64,000 bases of DNA from CAZECR01 sp964510495 (GTDB lineage Bacteria > Patescibacteriota > Patescibacteriia > Magasanikbacterales > GWA2-37-8), in contig CAZECR010000002.1 of the NCBI GenBank assembly GCA_964510495.1, positions 16,302 through 80,301 on the forward strand. Reading direction: 5' to 3'. The position numbers and the translations under genes are program-made. Positions 1-8,250 of this stretch are shown one piece after another; within the stretch, counting starts at the first letter, position 1; each line of letters starts with the position of its first letter. The notes below the pieces were generated by a model that was not told the origin of the DNA, searched no databases, and saw only the letters and a list, made by a program, of their open reading frames with translations.

Positions 1-852
1 TGCAAAAAAGCACAAACCCAGTTCAGTTACCAAAGCCGCCGGTAACAATAGGAGTATCGTTCGCCAACGATAATACATAAGGATAACCGCCTGACGATTC
101 CGCTCCATCAGATACATCTTTTCTGCATTCCGACTGAAAGCATATTCATGATAAAAATATGATGTTGTAGCCACACTTACCCTGAAACCGGCTAATTTTA
201 AACGCAATGAGTATTCCAAATCTTCATGATATAAAAATAGGTCTTCATCAAGCGCGCCGTACTTTTTAATCAGATCACTGCGAAGCAGCAAAGCCGCCCC
301 ACTGGCATATCCTGCTTCTGGTATTTTTAGGGGGTGAGCGTTTAAATAATCCTTAAGGTTTACTTTATACTTATCACAATAACCGAAACCCAAAAAATGA
401 AAGTTGTTGCCAAAACTGTTAATTTTCTCTTTTTCATCATGAAGCAATACTACCGACTGAAGTGCGCCGATATTTTTATCTGCCTCGGCGGCAGCAACAA
501 TGTGCGTTAATGCGCTTTCTACCAAATATCCGTCTTGATTATGTAAAAAAATATACTCACAACCAAGCTCAAGCGCCTTTTGAATACCAATATTATTACC
601 TTTTGCAAAACCAGTATTTATTTTTTGCGGTAAAATATGTACTTCAGGCAAAGTATTCCCCGATAACGACCGCAGCGTATTTTCAAGATACTCGGCTGCT
701 GATCCAAAATTAGGGTGCGGATTATCTACCACAATAAAAACTAACCTATCCTTGGGATAGGTAGTTTTTGCCAAGGCCTCAATCGCCCGAGCTAAAAACG
801 GTTCGGGATGATAGGCAAGGTAGACGATACCTACCTTAGGAAATCGGTCCAT
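1..852 (-). CDS. GT2 family glycosyltransferase, C-terminus cut by window edge
   Basis: The reading frame stays open from an ATG at 852 down to base 1 (284 codons), so the 3' end lies outside the window. The N-terminus is a GT-A fold: a Rossmann-like start (KVGIVYLAYHPEP), a VVDNPHPN acidic turn, NTGFAKGNNIG, and NQDG where the metal-binding DxD usually sits. A later YHEDLEYSLRLKLAGF segment carries the acidic ED pair seen in rhamnosyltransferase-like GT2 enzymes. The last visible residues (ILLLLPAALVTELGLCFF) look like a C-terminal membrane segment. It overlaps the end of the upstream GT2 gene by 17 bp, so the two are probably cotranscribed. The family call is firm; the sugar transferred cannot be read from sequence. 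Confidence 0.85.
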   Translation of the reverse strand, partial: MDRFPKVGIVYLAYHPEPFLARAIEALAKTTYPKDRLVFIVVDNPHPNFGSAAEYLENTLRSLSGNTLPEVHILPQKINTGFAKGNNIGIQKALELGCEYIFLHNQDGYLVESALTHIVAAAEADKNIGALQSVVLLHDEKEKINSFGNNFHFLGFGYCDKYKVNLKDYLNAHPLKIPEAGYASGAALLLRSDLIKKYGALDEDLFLYHEDLEYSLRLKLAGFRVSVATTSYFYHEYAFSRNAEKMYLMERNRQAVILMYYRWRTILLLLPAALVTELGLCFFA

Positions 853-1681
853 AGTATTTATGCGTACCGCGCCACTTCCACATATATTTAAGCCAGCTTA
901 AAAGATGGAGGCGAGCCAAACGATTTTTAAACAGGGCGCGCCAGACACCGGGGATCTTGGCCGATTCGCGTTCATGGCGGTGCTTGATAACAATGTCATG
1001 CACAAAATAGACCGGCCACCCCTTTTCCCACATCGATCGACACCAATCGCAATCTTCCATATAAATAAAATACCGCTCATCAAACCAACCAACGTCCATC
1101 GCTACTTCGTGGCGCACAACCATTGCTGCGCCCAAAACCCAATCCACTGGGCGAGTAGAATTACGATCAAAATCAGCCATCAGCAAACGATCCGTATATT
1201 TTTTAACCCAGGCGTATTTTTTATCCCAGTTAATTTGTTTAAAGGGCTTGATCAGAATTGAGCTGAGGTCAAAACGAAAACAAGCTTGCTGCACGCTCTC
1301 ATCCATGCCGATTAATTTGGGACCAATGCAACCGATTTTAGGATGCTCGTCCATAAAAGCAACAAGCCGATCAATTGTTTTGGCATTTTCGGGAATAATC
1401 GTGTCGCGGTTGAGTGCAAAATAATAACGGGCCGGTACAGCCTTAAATCCGACCGCGTTTCCTTTTCCAAAACCAACGTTGTCTTTCAGATTGATATACT
1501 TTACATTGGGAAATTTTTGGTACAGATCTTTACCGATACTGTCCTGATTGTTTGAATTATCAACTACCGTAATATGAATATCATAAAGCGATCCTGTAAT
1601 ATCTTTATATACGGAATCTAAAGCGCGCAAGATATCATCCTTGCAAAAATAATTCAGAAATACAATGTTGAGATCTTTCAC
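836..1681 (-). CDS. GT2 family glycosyltransferase
   Basis: This is a soluble GT-A transferase of about 281 residues. It shows LNIVFLNYF at the start, VVDNSNNQDS, NVGFGKGNAVGF, LNRDT in the DxD position, and MEDCDWCRSMWEKGW as the acidic catalytic-region motif, a pattern shared with WbbL/RfbF-type rhamnosyltransferases. I place the start at a GTG at 1681 because the frame upstream runs into a dispersed repeat (1688-1725), and an ATG at 1717 lies inside that repeat. The residues it would add (MLRRCSPRNDKT) resemble no GT2 N-terminus. It is the third of four GT2 genes in transcription order, next to a rhamnose branch. Donor and acceptor are unknown; rhamnose is a reasonable guess. Confidence 0.82.
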   Translation of the reverse strand: MKDLNIVFLNYFCKDDILRALDSVYKDITGSLYDIHITVVDNSNNQDSIGKDLYQKFPNVKYINLKDNVGFGKGNAVGFKAVPARYYFALNRDTIIPENAKTIDRLVAFMDEHPKIGCIGPKLIGMDESVQQACFRFDLSSILIKPFKQINWDKKYAWVKKYTDRLLMADFDRNSTRPVDWVLGAAMVVRHEVAMDVGWFDERYFIYMEDCDWCRSMWEKGWPVYFVHDIVIKHRHERESAKIPGVWRALFKNRLARLHLLSWLKYMWKWRGTHKYYGPIS

Positions 1682-1687
1682 AGTTTT

Positions 1688-1725
1688 GTCATTGCGAGGA
1701 GAGCAGCGACGAAGCAATCCCCTGG
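1688..1725. repeat. Dispersed GTCATTGCGAGGA-type repeat
   Basis: The stretch begins GTCATTGCGAGGAGAGCAGC and continues through GACGAAGCAATCC. This closely matches a short repeat I know to be scattered through many unrelated bacterial genomes, where it is often misread as coding. It lies between two GT2 genes and reaches to within 7 bp of the GTG I chose as the downstream gene's start. I saw one copy in this window. Its mechanism of spread is not known to me. Confidence 0.6.
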
Positions 1726-1753
1726 CTTAAACAGAATTATTAAAAAGTATTTA

Positions 1754-2788
1754 TTAGTTCCACCATTTTCTTAAATCTTTCCAGGTTATCTTTTTACTTG
1801 CCTGAATACTTTTTCGGGCCTGCCTAAGTTCTGCCCGACGACTCCATAGTTCTGATAAACCTTTTAAAATAGCCGGTTTAAATAATAAAAAATACCCAAA
1901 CTTCTTTGTTTCATACCATAAAATGGCTAAAAAATCAAGGGTTAGGTTCTGCCACAGCTCGTTCTTGTAGAGTGTCGCCAGATGATTTTTATAGCTATTG
2001 AAAGCCACCAAGTCAGACTGGTGACGTTTACCAGCTGATGCCGCCCGGTCGTCTAAGGCTGCATCGTGGGCTGCGCTGCGGTCGTGATAGGCAGCTGCGC
2101 CCATGACTGCGTACGCTGTAAACCCCGCTAAACGGAGACGAAAGGCCAGATCCACATCTTCTTTATACGATTCATACAGATTGTCAAAAACTGTGCCAGC
2201 AGGCAGGACGGTCGCTGTAAGACTGCTCCGTCTGAAGAAGGGCAGCGCTCCTGAAACACCGAATACTTCCACTGTTTCCGGCTGATTTTTAGGAAGCCAC
2301 GTCTCCCCTGCTCCAAGCTCAATAACGCGGCGGTTTTTGAGCACCCTAAGACCCAAAGAATCAATCGTGGTTGTAAAACCACTTTCTAATCCCTCCGTCA
2401 CTGAGCGATCAAAATTCCAACGCATGAGGCGTGGTGCAACTACCGCAGCATTCTTATTTGCTTCAATAGCTGCCATCAACTTTTGCAGACAGTCCGAAGC
2501 AAGATACATGTCTTGATTGATAAGCACAACAAACTCGCTACTACTTTGTGAAAAAGCCTGATTGTGCCCACCAGCAAAACCTATGTTATGAGCGTTTTCC
2601 ATCAATCGATACAAACAAGAAAACCTCGGCAATTCTTTTTTAAGAAGCGCAACGGTTGCGTCTTTAGAAGCATTATCGATAATAAGTAATTCCCAATCAG
2701 TAAATGTTTGTCTTCGCAAAGACTCACACAAAAACGGCACATACTTCGCGCCGTTCCAGGTAACTAATTGTACCGTGAGTTTAGCCAT
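1754..2788 (-). CDS. GT2 family glycosyltransferase with long C-terminal extension
   Basis: The protein is about 344 residues. Motifs in order are LVTWNGAKYVP, IIDNASKD, NIGFAGGHNQAF, LINQDMYL (a QD pair at the metal site) and YKEDVDLAFRLRLAGF. The roughly 60 residues after the transferase core form an amphipathic, membrane-adjacent tail (LDFLAILWYETKKFGYFLLFK) and then a basic helix. I start it at the ATG at 2788 (MAKLTVQLV), one base after the preceding gene's stop. A more upstream ATG at 2833 would overlap that gene and add 15 residues with no family match. It is probably a rhamnosyl- or other deoxyhexosyltransferase, judging by family and neighbours; specificity is inferred only. Confidence 0.85.
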   Translation of the reverse strand: MAKLTVQLVTWNGAKYVPFLCESLRRQTFTDWELLIIDNASKDATVALLKKELPRFSCLYRLMENAHNIGFAGGHNQAFSQSSSEFVVLINQDMYLASDCLQKLMAAIEANKNAAVVAPRLMRWNFDRSVTEGLESGFTTTIDSLGLRVLKNRRVIELGAGETWLPKNQPETVEVFGVSGALPFFRRSSLTATVLPAGTVFDNLYESYKEDVDLAFRLRLAGFTAYAVMGAAAYHDRSAAHDAALDDRAASAGKRHQSDLVAFNSYKNHLATLYKNELWQNLTLDFLAILWYETKKFGYFLLFKPAILKGLSELWSRRAELRQARKSIQASKKITWKDLRKWWN

Positions 2789-2789
2789 A

Positions 2790-3641
2790 TTAGTATTTGA
2801 ACCACGAATACATACGAACCAACAAAATTCCAATAGGGCTGAGAATTTGTACTATCAACGGTTTAATTCCTGGTTCCCATTTTTTAAAATACACCACGCT
2901 ACTAGTAAAAAATTGTTTTTGACGAGCGCTATGATTACTTTTCTTAAAACTTTGGCCCACATAATCCCGAGCGGTCGCCTCTGGCACATGCCACACTTCA
3001 TAACCGTGGCGCTTGGCTTCTCGGCACAGATCAACATCTTCAAACCACAAAAAATAACGAGGATCAAAAGCAAAACCTAATTGCTCCAAAAAAGAACGTC
3101 GTACGAGCATACAAGAGCCTCGCACTGAATCAACTTTGGTATTCTTAGTAAAATCAGTACCGTAATACTGATAAGTATTAAGGAAGCTTGGAAAAAGATG
3201 CGGCAACTTGAATAACTGAAGCATCAACACTCCGAACGTAGGGAATCTGCGTGGCAGTGTTTCAGTATTTATTGCTCCGACAGCATTTGTGAGGAGTGGC
3301 GCCGCAACAGCACAGATTGGATGCTCACGCATGAAAGAAACGAGTGTTGCTATGCTTTCGGGAGCAAGCTGCATGTCCGGATTGAGAAATAAAATAAATT
3401 CTCCTTTTGACAAAGTCAAAGCTTGATTGTTTGCAGCAGCAAAACCAACGTTCACAGCATTTTGTAATACCCTAACTTTAGGAAAGTCGGTTGTAACAAC
3501 TGAGACAGTAGTGTCTTTAGAAGCATTATCAACCACCAACTGCTCAAACATAAGTTTGGAAACAGCTGGCGCAACTGAAGCGAGCTGAGCCGCAATAAAT
3601 TCAGCAGAATTCCACGTAACCGTAATAACCGAAACATCCAT
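2790..3641 (-). CDS. GT2 family glycosyltransferase
   Basis: This 283-residue GT-A transferase shows VITVTWNSAEF, VVDNASKDTT, NVGFAAANNQAL, FLNPDMQL (the DxD equivalent) and WFEDVDLCREAKRHGYEV. The wide PRRFPTF region and the C-terminal hydrophobic stretch (PLIVQILSPIGILLVRMYSW) resemble WbbL/RfbF rhamnosyltransferases, which are peripheral membrane enzymes acting on lipid-linked glycan. The stop of the upstream phosphosugar isomerase lies 2 bp before its start, so the two are cotranscribed. Rhamnosyl transfer is plausible because rhamnose-precursor genes are immediately upstream, but it is not proven. Confidence 0.87.
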   Translation of the reverse strand: MDVSVITVTWNSAEFIAAQLASVAPAVSKLMFEQLVVDNASKDTTVSVVTTDFPKVRVLQNAVNVGFAAANNQALTLSKGEFILFLNPDMQLAPESIATLVSFMREHPICAVAAPLLTNAVGAINTETLPRRFPTFGVLMLQLFKLPHLFPSFLNTYQYYGTDFTKNTKVDSVRGSCMLVRRSFLEQLGFAFDPRYFLWFEDVDLCREAKRHGYEVWHVPEATARDYVGQSFKKSNHSARQKQFFTSSVVYFKKWEPGIKPLIVQILSPIGILLVRMYSWFKY

Positions 3642-3643
3642 AC

Positions 3644-4717
3644 TTATTTTTTGAGCTGTGCTTTAAAAAAATCGACAACAGGAATAGCCGTTGGATCAAT
3701 ACCCTCAAGAAGCGCTGAGTAGTAACTAGCAAAGCTTGTAAAAAGCAATACTTCAAATACCTGTGCTAGAGCATTCTTTTCTTGAGCAATATAGGAAACA
3801 GCCGCAATCTTACGCTGGTCTAAAATCTGTTTACCAATTTCATAGCGTTTTTGAATACGTTTATCGTAAAGATTGGATTCAACAAAAACAAATAACAAAT
3901 TTTGAGTATTTGTTTTGGGATATAAGAGACCTTCCATAAGATGATGATTAAGTTCTGGTACTACAAAATATCCTCCAAATCGTTTAGCATTTTCATTCAT
4001 TTGGTTGGCGCCAATATGTACATTACCCGCCAAGTGTTCGCTGGCTGCATACCAAACTGTTTTGCCTACAGTTCCCCAAGCCAAAGCTTTAGCAAAATTA
4101 TGAGCACTTGGTGTATCAACACCAAACAAAGCTTCGTATTTGGAAATGGTTGTAAGGATTATTTTTATTTCTTTTTCGCCAAAAGTAATTAACCCAGCAG
4201 CAGCAAAAATAAGCAGTTGCCCCACGATTGAATACCCTAGCCCCATGCGCGGAGAGCCGCAAGGGTTATTTTCAGTCGTAAACAAAAAAGCAGGTATCTT
4301 ATTCTTTTCAGCCCAAATTTTAAGCGTGCCACCGGAAGAAATGGTTATAACTTTAGCTTTTTTAGCGAGCGCTTCTTTGCCAGCAGCAACCGGCTCTTCA
4401 GTTGTACCTGAATAACTAGAAACAATCACGAGCGTGTTCTCAGTTACTGAAGCCGGAACATGATAGCCATTAACGATGTCTACCGGCACACCAAGTGAGC
4501 TTGCATACAATGCTTTTATGACATGAGAACCAAGCGTTGAACCGCCCATACCGAGCACAACAACGTTTCTAACTTGAGTATATGCCTTAGGCAAGGCAAA
4601 ACGTTTACCTGAAGTAATTTGCTCGACTTGTTTACCAAGCAGCTCTAAGCTTCCCAGCATATTTTGAGTATCCAATTTTTTTATTTTTTCACGTGAATTG
4701 AGAATGGCCTGATTCAT
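3644..4717 (-). CDS. Bifunctional phosphoglucose/phosphomannose isomerase
   Basis: The 357-residue protein has two SIS-type sugar-isomerase subdomains. The first contains VVVLGMGGSTLGSHV near residue 55 and a VSSYSGTTEE phosphate-binding loop near 110. Later come NPCGSPRMGLGYS, NQMNENAKRFGG and the PELNHHLMEG motif, whose His and Glu are typical of the archaeal-type PGI/PMI family. It would interconvert fructose-6-P, glucose-6-P and mannose-6-P in the cytosol, feeding both the rhamnose branch just upstream and the GDP-mannose pathway needed by Gmd (59073-60071). It is shorter than classical Pgi (about 550 residues), as expected for this family. Confidence in the family is high. Confidence 0.9.
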   Translation of the reverse strand: MNQAILNSREKIKKLDTQNMLGSLELLGKQVEQITSGKRFALPKAYTQVRNVVVLGMGGSTLGSHVIKALYASSLGVPVDIVNGYHVPASVTENTLVIVSSYSGTTEEPVAAGKEALAKKAKVITISSGGTLKIWAEKNKIPAFLFTTENNPCGSPRMGLGYSIVGQLLIFAAAGLITFGEKEIKIILTTISKYEALFGVDTPSAHNFAKALAWGTVGKTVWYAASEHLAGNVHIGANQMNENAKRFGGYFVVPELNHHLMEGLLYPKTNTQNLLFVFVESNLYDKRIQKRYEIGKQILDQRKIAAVSYIAQEKNALAQVFEVLLFTSFASYYSALLEGIDPTAIPVVDFFKAQLKK

Positions 4718-4743
4718 ACAACAAAAATTAAAAGTAAGCCTAT

Positions 4744-5595
4744 CTATGCAGCGCTCTTTTTGCTCGCCGCATATTTCATCATCGCGTCGCGCACCGCTTC
4801 CTTGATCGGTCGCATGGTAATACCAAACTTGCCTAGATTTTCTGATTGCAAAATAGTATTAGAGCGTTTTTTGTCAGCCAATCCATTTGAAACAAGTTCT
4901 TCGGCAGTAATCCATTCGTTGGTGTGAGTTGGGTCAACCAACTCATGATACAATTCTAAAATTTCACGGTGACGAATGCTGCCTGGATTAGTAACATGAA
5001 ATATTCCTGTTGCGCGTGCGCTGAGTAGTTTATAAAATACATCAATCATATCCTCAACAACGGTAGCGCTATTTACAACATCTACAACTTTAGGATAACG
5101 GACGAGTTTATCAATTAAATTTTGTGGGACTGAAACACTATCAATTGGCATGCGAATTCGGCCAATACCGATATTTGGTAACGTCGAAAGTGCCAAGTCA
5201 GCCGCATATTTCGCTTTGGTGTAGACAGCCAATGGATTGGCAGGATCGCTTTCTGTGTAGCCATGTGGATCTGCTGCATAACCATAATAAATACAGCCTG
5301 TTCCCATATGGAGCAGATAGATTGATCGCTCCTGGCACGCCTGAGCAATCTTGAGCGGCAAAATAGTATTGCCAGCAATTGTTTCTAGTTGGTGCGTTTC
5401 ACACCAATCTACATTCGGTTTTCCGACTACCCCAGCGGCATTCAGGACAACATCTGGATTATGAGCATCCAGCAGCGCGCGAACATCAGCAACAGTTTCA
5501 ACACGGCCCTCAGCCACAACAGCTTCATCTTTCCAGACTGCAGCACATCGTAATCCTAAATAACCTTTACCAATAATAAGAATTTTCATAAGCAT
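4744..5595 (-). CDS. Rhamnose epimerase/reductase-like SDR (NRS/ER type)
   Basis: This 283-residue short-chain dehydrogenase has an N-terminal NAD(P) loop (IGKGYLG). Instead of looking like plain RmlD it carries the hallmarks of plant and giant-virus bifunctional 3,5-epimerase/4-reductase: NAAGVVGKPNVDWCETH, a TGCIY motif (Thr and Cys near residues 99-101), YTKAK (Tyr and Lys near 125-129), RMPI, a Lys in NLIDK near 163, and NPGSIRHREILELY. In the plant enzyme the Cys and that Lys are implicated in epimerisation and the Tyr-Lys pair in reduction; I cite this from memory. No RmlC is seen here, so one protein may do both steps after the adjacent 4,6-dehydratase. The start could also be the TTG at 5598 or the ATG at 5589. 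Confidence 0.82.
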   Translation of the reverse strand: MLMKILIIGKGYLGLRCAAVWKDEAVVAEGRVETVADVRALLDAHNPDVVLNAAGVVGKPNVDWCETHQLETIAGNTILPLKIAQACQERSIYLLHMGTGCIYYGYAADPHGYTESDPANPLAVYTKAKYAADLALSTLPNIGIGRIRMPIDSVSVPQNLIDKLVRYPKVVDVVNSATVVEDMIDVFYKLLSARATGIFHVTNPGSIRHREILELYHELVDPTHTNEWITAEELVSNGLADKKRSNTILQSENLGKFGITMRPIKEAVRDAMMKYAASKKSAA

Positions 5596-5598
5596 CAA

Positions 5599-6597
5599 TT
5601 AAAAACGTTGCTGAACTCCCGGATCTATATTTGGTCGTCCGGCTTTAAGTGGTCGCCACCACGCTTCGTTATTTTGATACCAGACAACTGTTTCTTGAAG
5701 CCAGGTATCAAAATCATGCTCCGGACTCCAACCTAATGCACGAAGTTTGCTATCATCAAGCGCATAGCGAAAATCATGGCCTAATCGATTAGGAACATAC
5801 TCAATCAACTTTTCAGATTTACCCAGTAAACTCAATATTTTTTGGGTAACAGTAAAATTAGTTTCTTCAGCTCCTCCCACACAATAGGTTTCCCCGACGA
5901 CGCCTTTTTCAATAACAGTTTCAATCGCTCGACAATGATCAAGGACAAAAAGCCACGAACGAATATTCTCTCCTTTGCCCATGAGCGGCACTGATTGATT
6001 GTCGATCAAATTAGTAACAAATCGGGGAATTAATTTTTCGGGATCGCACCAAGGACCAAAATTATTAGCACAATTAGTAATCGTACTAGGAAGACCGTAG
6101 GTAGAAAAATAACTTTTAACCAACAGATCTGCTGCAGCTTTGGATGCGGCATATGGTGTACGGGGCTCGAGCGGTGTGCTTTCGGTAAACGGCGCGTCTG
6201 TTGGACCCAGATGACCAAAAACTTCGTCAGTCGAAATGTGATGGAAACGTTTAATTTTGTACTTAAGAGCAGCCGCTAACAGAACTTGCGTACCAAGCAC
6301 ATTTGTTGTTACAAAAATACTTGGATCCATAATTGACCGGTCAACATGACTTTCGGCGGCAAAATGAACTACAAGATCCGTCCCCGACATGAGACCATCA
6401 ACCACTTTTGTGTCAGTAATATTACCACGCACAAAAGTATACTGAGGATTATTTTCCACATCCCGAAGATTTTCGAGATGCCCAGCATAGGTAAGCGCAT
6501 CGAGATTGGTTACCTGGTCATGAGGGTGTGCAAGAAGCCAATACCGAATAAAATTTGATCCAATAAATCCGGCGCCGCCGGTAACAAGTACGCGCAT
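5599..6597 (-). CDS. rmlB: dTDP/UDP-glucose 4,6-dehydratase
   Basis: The extended SDR of about 332 residues has TGGAGFIGSNFI for NAD binding, HFAAESHVDRSI, STDEVFG (the Thr-Asp-Glu catalytic triad of RmlB), YAASK (Tyr and Lys), and NNFGPWCDPEKLIPRF. It converts a nucleoside-diphosphate glucose into the 4-keto-6-deoxy sugar. The start is ATG at 6597; a TTG at 6603 is the alternative. It sits directly upstream of the epimerase/reductase-like gene. No RmlA (dTDP-glucose synthesis) is in the window, so whether the nucleotide is dTDP or UDP cannot be settled here. Confidence 0.9.
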   Translation of the reverse strand: MRVLVTGGAGFIGSNFIRYWLLAHPHDQVTNLDALTYAGHLENLRDVENNPQYTFVRGNITDTKVVDGLMSGTDLVVHFAAESHVDRSIMDPSIFVTTNVLGTQVLLAAALKYKIKRFHHISTDEVFGHLGPTDAPFTESTPLEPRTPYAASKAAADLLVKSYFSTYGLPSTITNCANNFGPWCDPEKLIPRFVTNLIDNQSVPLMGKGENIRSWLFVLDHCRAIETVIEKGVVGETYCVGGAEETNFTVTQKILSLLGKSEKLIEYVPNRLGHDFRYALDDSKLRALGWSPEHDFDTWLQETVVWYQNNEAWWRPLKAGRPNIDPGVQQRF

Positions 6598-6606
6598 AAG
6601 CAAAAA

Positions 6607-7734
6607 TTAAACAGTTGTTTCAATAGTACTGACCTTACTGACATTCGTCACGAGCCCCATGGCCGCCATGAGCGCCATGAGCGCCGAACCTCCTTGGCTA
6701 ATAAACGGCAAAGGTACACCGGTCAGCGGCAAGGCGCCGACCATTGCTCCAATATTCAAAAAAGATTGCCACATGAACCAAACCATGATTCCACCCACCA
6801 ATACCCGGCCGGCTTCGTCCGGAGCCCCGGCAGCAATTTTAAGACCACGCCAGCCAATTACTAAAATTAGCAGTATAATTCCCGCAGAAATTAAAAAACC
6901 AGTTTCTTCGCTCATGACAGCAAAAACTGAATCAGTATTCACTTCAGGCAAATATTGGAACTTCTGGCGTGATTGCCCAAGGCCCAGCCCCCACCAACCA
7001 CCCGAGCCTACCGCTAAAAACGCTTGGTTAATTTGATATCCAACTCCCTGTGGATCGAGCTCTGGGTGCAAGAAAGTAGTTAAACGTTGTATGCGATAGG
7101 GCGCAGCAATAACCAGTACCAAAAAACCAACCAAACCAACCAAACCCAAAATGGATAGATATTTAAAAGGTATTTTTAGCAGATATAAAATAACAAAAAT
7201 AATCATCCCAATAATCGAGAGTGTTCCTACGTCTCCCGTTAAGAGTATTGCGGGACTCAGGGCTAATAAAATCGGCGTTAAAGTATTTTGCCAGTCATTC
7301 CAGTCTCTACGCCTATCTGCCAATAAGTATGCAAGAATAAAAATAACTCCCAGCTTTACCAACTCAGAAGGTTGAAAACTAAATCCGGCAATACGAAGCC
7401 AATTGCGTGAACCGTTGATTACTACTCCGATACCAGGCACAAACCTGAGACATAAAAGAAATAATGAAAAACCATAAAACATCCAGGCATATTTTATGGA
7501 ACGATGGTAATCAACCTTTGAAAAAAACAAAAATAATACTGTCCCCGGTAATAATCCGAACAAAATTTGTCGCTTTACAAAAAAATAACTATCATGAAAT
7601 TTGAGATACGCTAATGGCGCGCTAGCGGAGGTAAGTGCAATTAGACCACAGACAATCAAAATACCGATATACAAAAGTAATCGGTAATCGGCTCGAGCAG
7701 TATCTTTGTGCTTGTGAGCAGGCGGGCGAACCAT
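6607..7734 (-). CDS. SEDS family peptidoglycan polymerase, FtsW/RodA type
   Basis: The 375-residue integral membrane protein has about ten hydrophobic segments. Family signatures are GSRNWLRIAGFSFQPSELVKL, GDVGTLSI (holding the Asp equivalent to the conserved SEDS catalytic acid), LPEVNTDSVFAVMSEETGF and GVPLPFISQGGS near the C-terminus. SEDS proteins polymerise lipid II into glycan strands in the cytoplasmic membrane, with a class B penicillin-binding protein as partner; none is seen in the window. It ends 9 bp before the rmlB start, so cell-wall and surface-sugar genes appear to share a transcript. I cannot separate FtsW from RodA from sequence alone. Confidence 0.88.
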   Translation of the reverse strand: MVRPPAHKHKDTARADYRLLLYIGILIVCGLIALTSASAPLAYLKFHDSYFFVKRQILFGLLPGTVLFLFFSKVDYHRSIKYAWMFYGFSLFLLCLRFVPGIGVVINGSRNWLRIAGFSFQPSELVKLGVIFILAYLLADRRRDWNDWQNTLTPILLALSPAILLTGDVGTLSIIGMIIFVILYLLKIPFKYLSILGLVGLVGFLVLVIAAPYRIQRLTTFLHPELDPQGVGYQINQAFLAVGSGGWWGLGLGQSRQKFQYLPEVNTDSVFAVMSEETGFLISAGIILLILVIGWRGLKIAAGAPDEAGRVLVGGIMVWFMWQSFLNIGAMVGALPLTGVPLPFISQGGSALMALMAAMGLVTNVSKVSTIETTV

Positions 7735-7741
7735 ATCTGTA

Positions 7742-8095
7742 TTAAATATTTAACCCGACAATCAGGACTATGGCATACGCCAAAAAACAAATAATGGGGA
7801 CGGTTAAAACCGAAGTGATACGAGCCAAAACAGCATTATTTCGATGTAAAAAAAACGAGAAAACATAGTTAGTTACAACGAGCAGTGTTGCCCCGCCACC
7901 CAGATAGTACATTTTTTGCCAACTTCCGGCTAGATCAATGCCAAAAATAATATTATAATGTAAAAAAATCTGATCATCCGTGGGATGAATATGCCTAATA
8001 ATATACCACCAGACACCCCCTAAAATAAGCATCGTTAAGGCTAATGGTAGCCAAATGAAAATATCTCGAAAATAGATTTTTAAGGCGTAAAACAT
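7742..8095 (-). CDS. Small membrane protein of unknown function
   Basis: The 117-residue protein has three strongly hydrophobic segments: about residues 13-33 (IWLPLALTMLILGGVWWYII), 63-84 (MYYLGGGATLLVVTNYVFSFF) and 92-115. The loop between the first two (HPTDDQIFLHYNIIFGIDLAGSW) should lie on one face and the basic LHRNNAVLARI loop on the other. I recognise no domain. It is the first gene of the leftward envelope operon, directly before the SEDS gene, and is preceded by a good promoter (8157-8185), which supports it being real. Its place suggests an accessory role at the membrane, but nothing in the sequence shows what that is. Confidence 0.7.
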   Translation of the reverse strand: MFYALKIYFRDIFIWLPLALTMLILGGVWWYIIRHIHPTDDQIFLHYNIIFGIDLAGSWQKMYYLGGGATLLVVTNYVFSFFLHRNNAVLARITSVLTVPIICFLAYAIVLIVGLNI

Positions 8096-8156
8096 GCGGA
8101 AAATAGCTTAAAAACTGGTTTAGTTTGGTATTCAGCTTAGGTCTTTGGTAGCCCTT

Positions 8157-8185
8157 AGCATACCAAATTAACCACATCTTGACAA
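8157..8185 (-). promoter_or_regulatory. Sigma-70-type promoter for the leftward FtsW/rhamnose operon
   Basis: Reading leftward, TTGTCA (8185-8180) is followed by a 17 bp spacer and TATGCT (8162-8157), with TGG just before it as an extended -10. The first gene starts at 8095. The -35 box shares bases with the rightward rpmA -35 box. Confidence 0.55.
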
Positions 8186-8208
8186 TAATCACCTCTATCA
8201 GGTATACT
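8179..8208 (+). promoter_or_regulatory. Sigma-70-type promoter for rpmA
   Basis: TTGACA (8179-8184), an 18 bp spacer and TATACT (8203-8208) give a near-consensus promoter about 43 bp before the rpmA start. No strong Shine-Dalgarno is visible before that ATG. Confidence 0.75.
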
Positions 8209-8250
8209 CTCTTTACTTATTACACATCTTTCAGTTAGTTACTTAAATCT

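Noticed and set aside
462..713. Plus-strand open frame of 83 codons
   Set aside because: It is antisense to the partial GT2 gene at 1-852, whose frame is intact and has clear family motifs.
1682..1717. Upstream ATG for the GT2 gene at 836-1681
   Set aside because: It lies inside the dispersed repeat and adds residues unlike any GT2 N-terminus.
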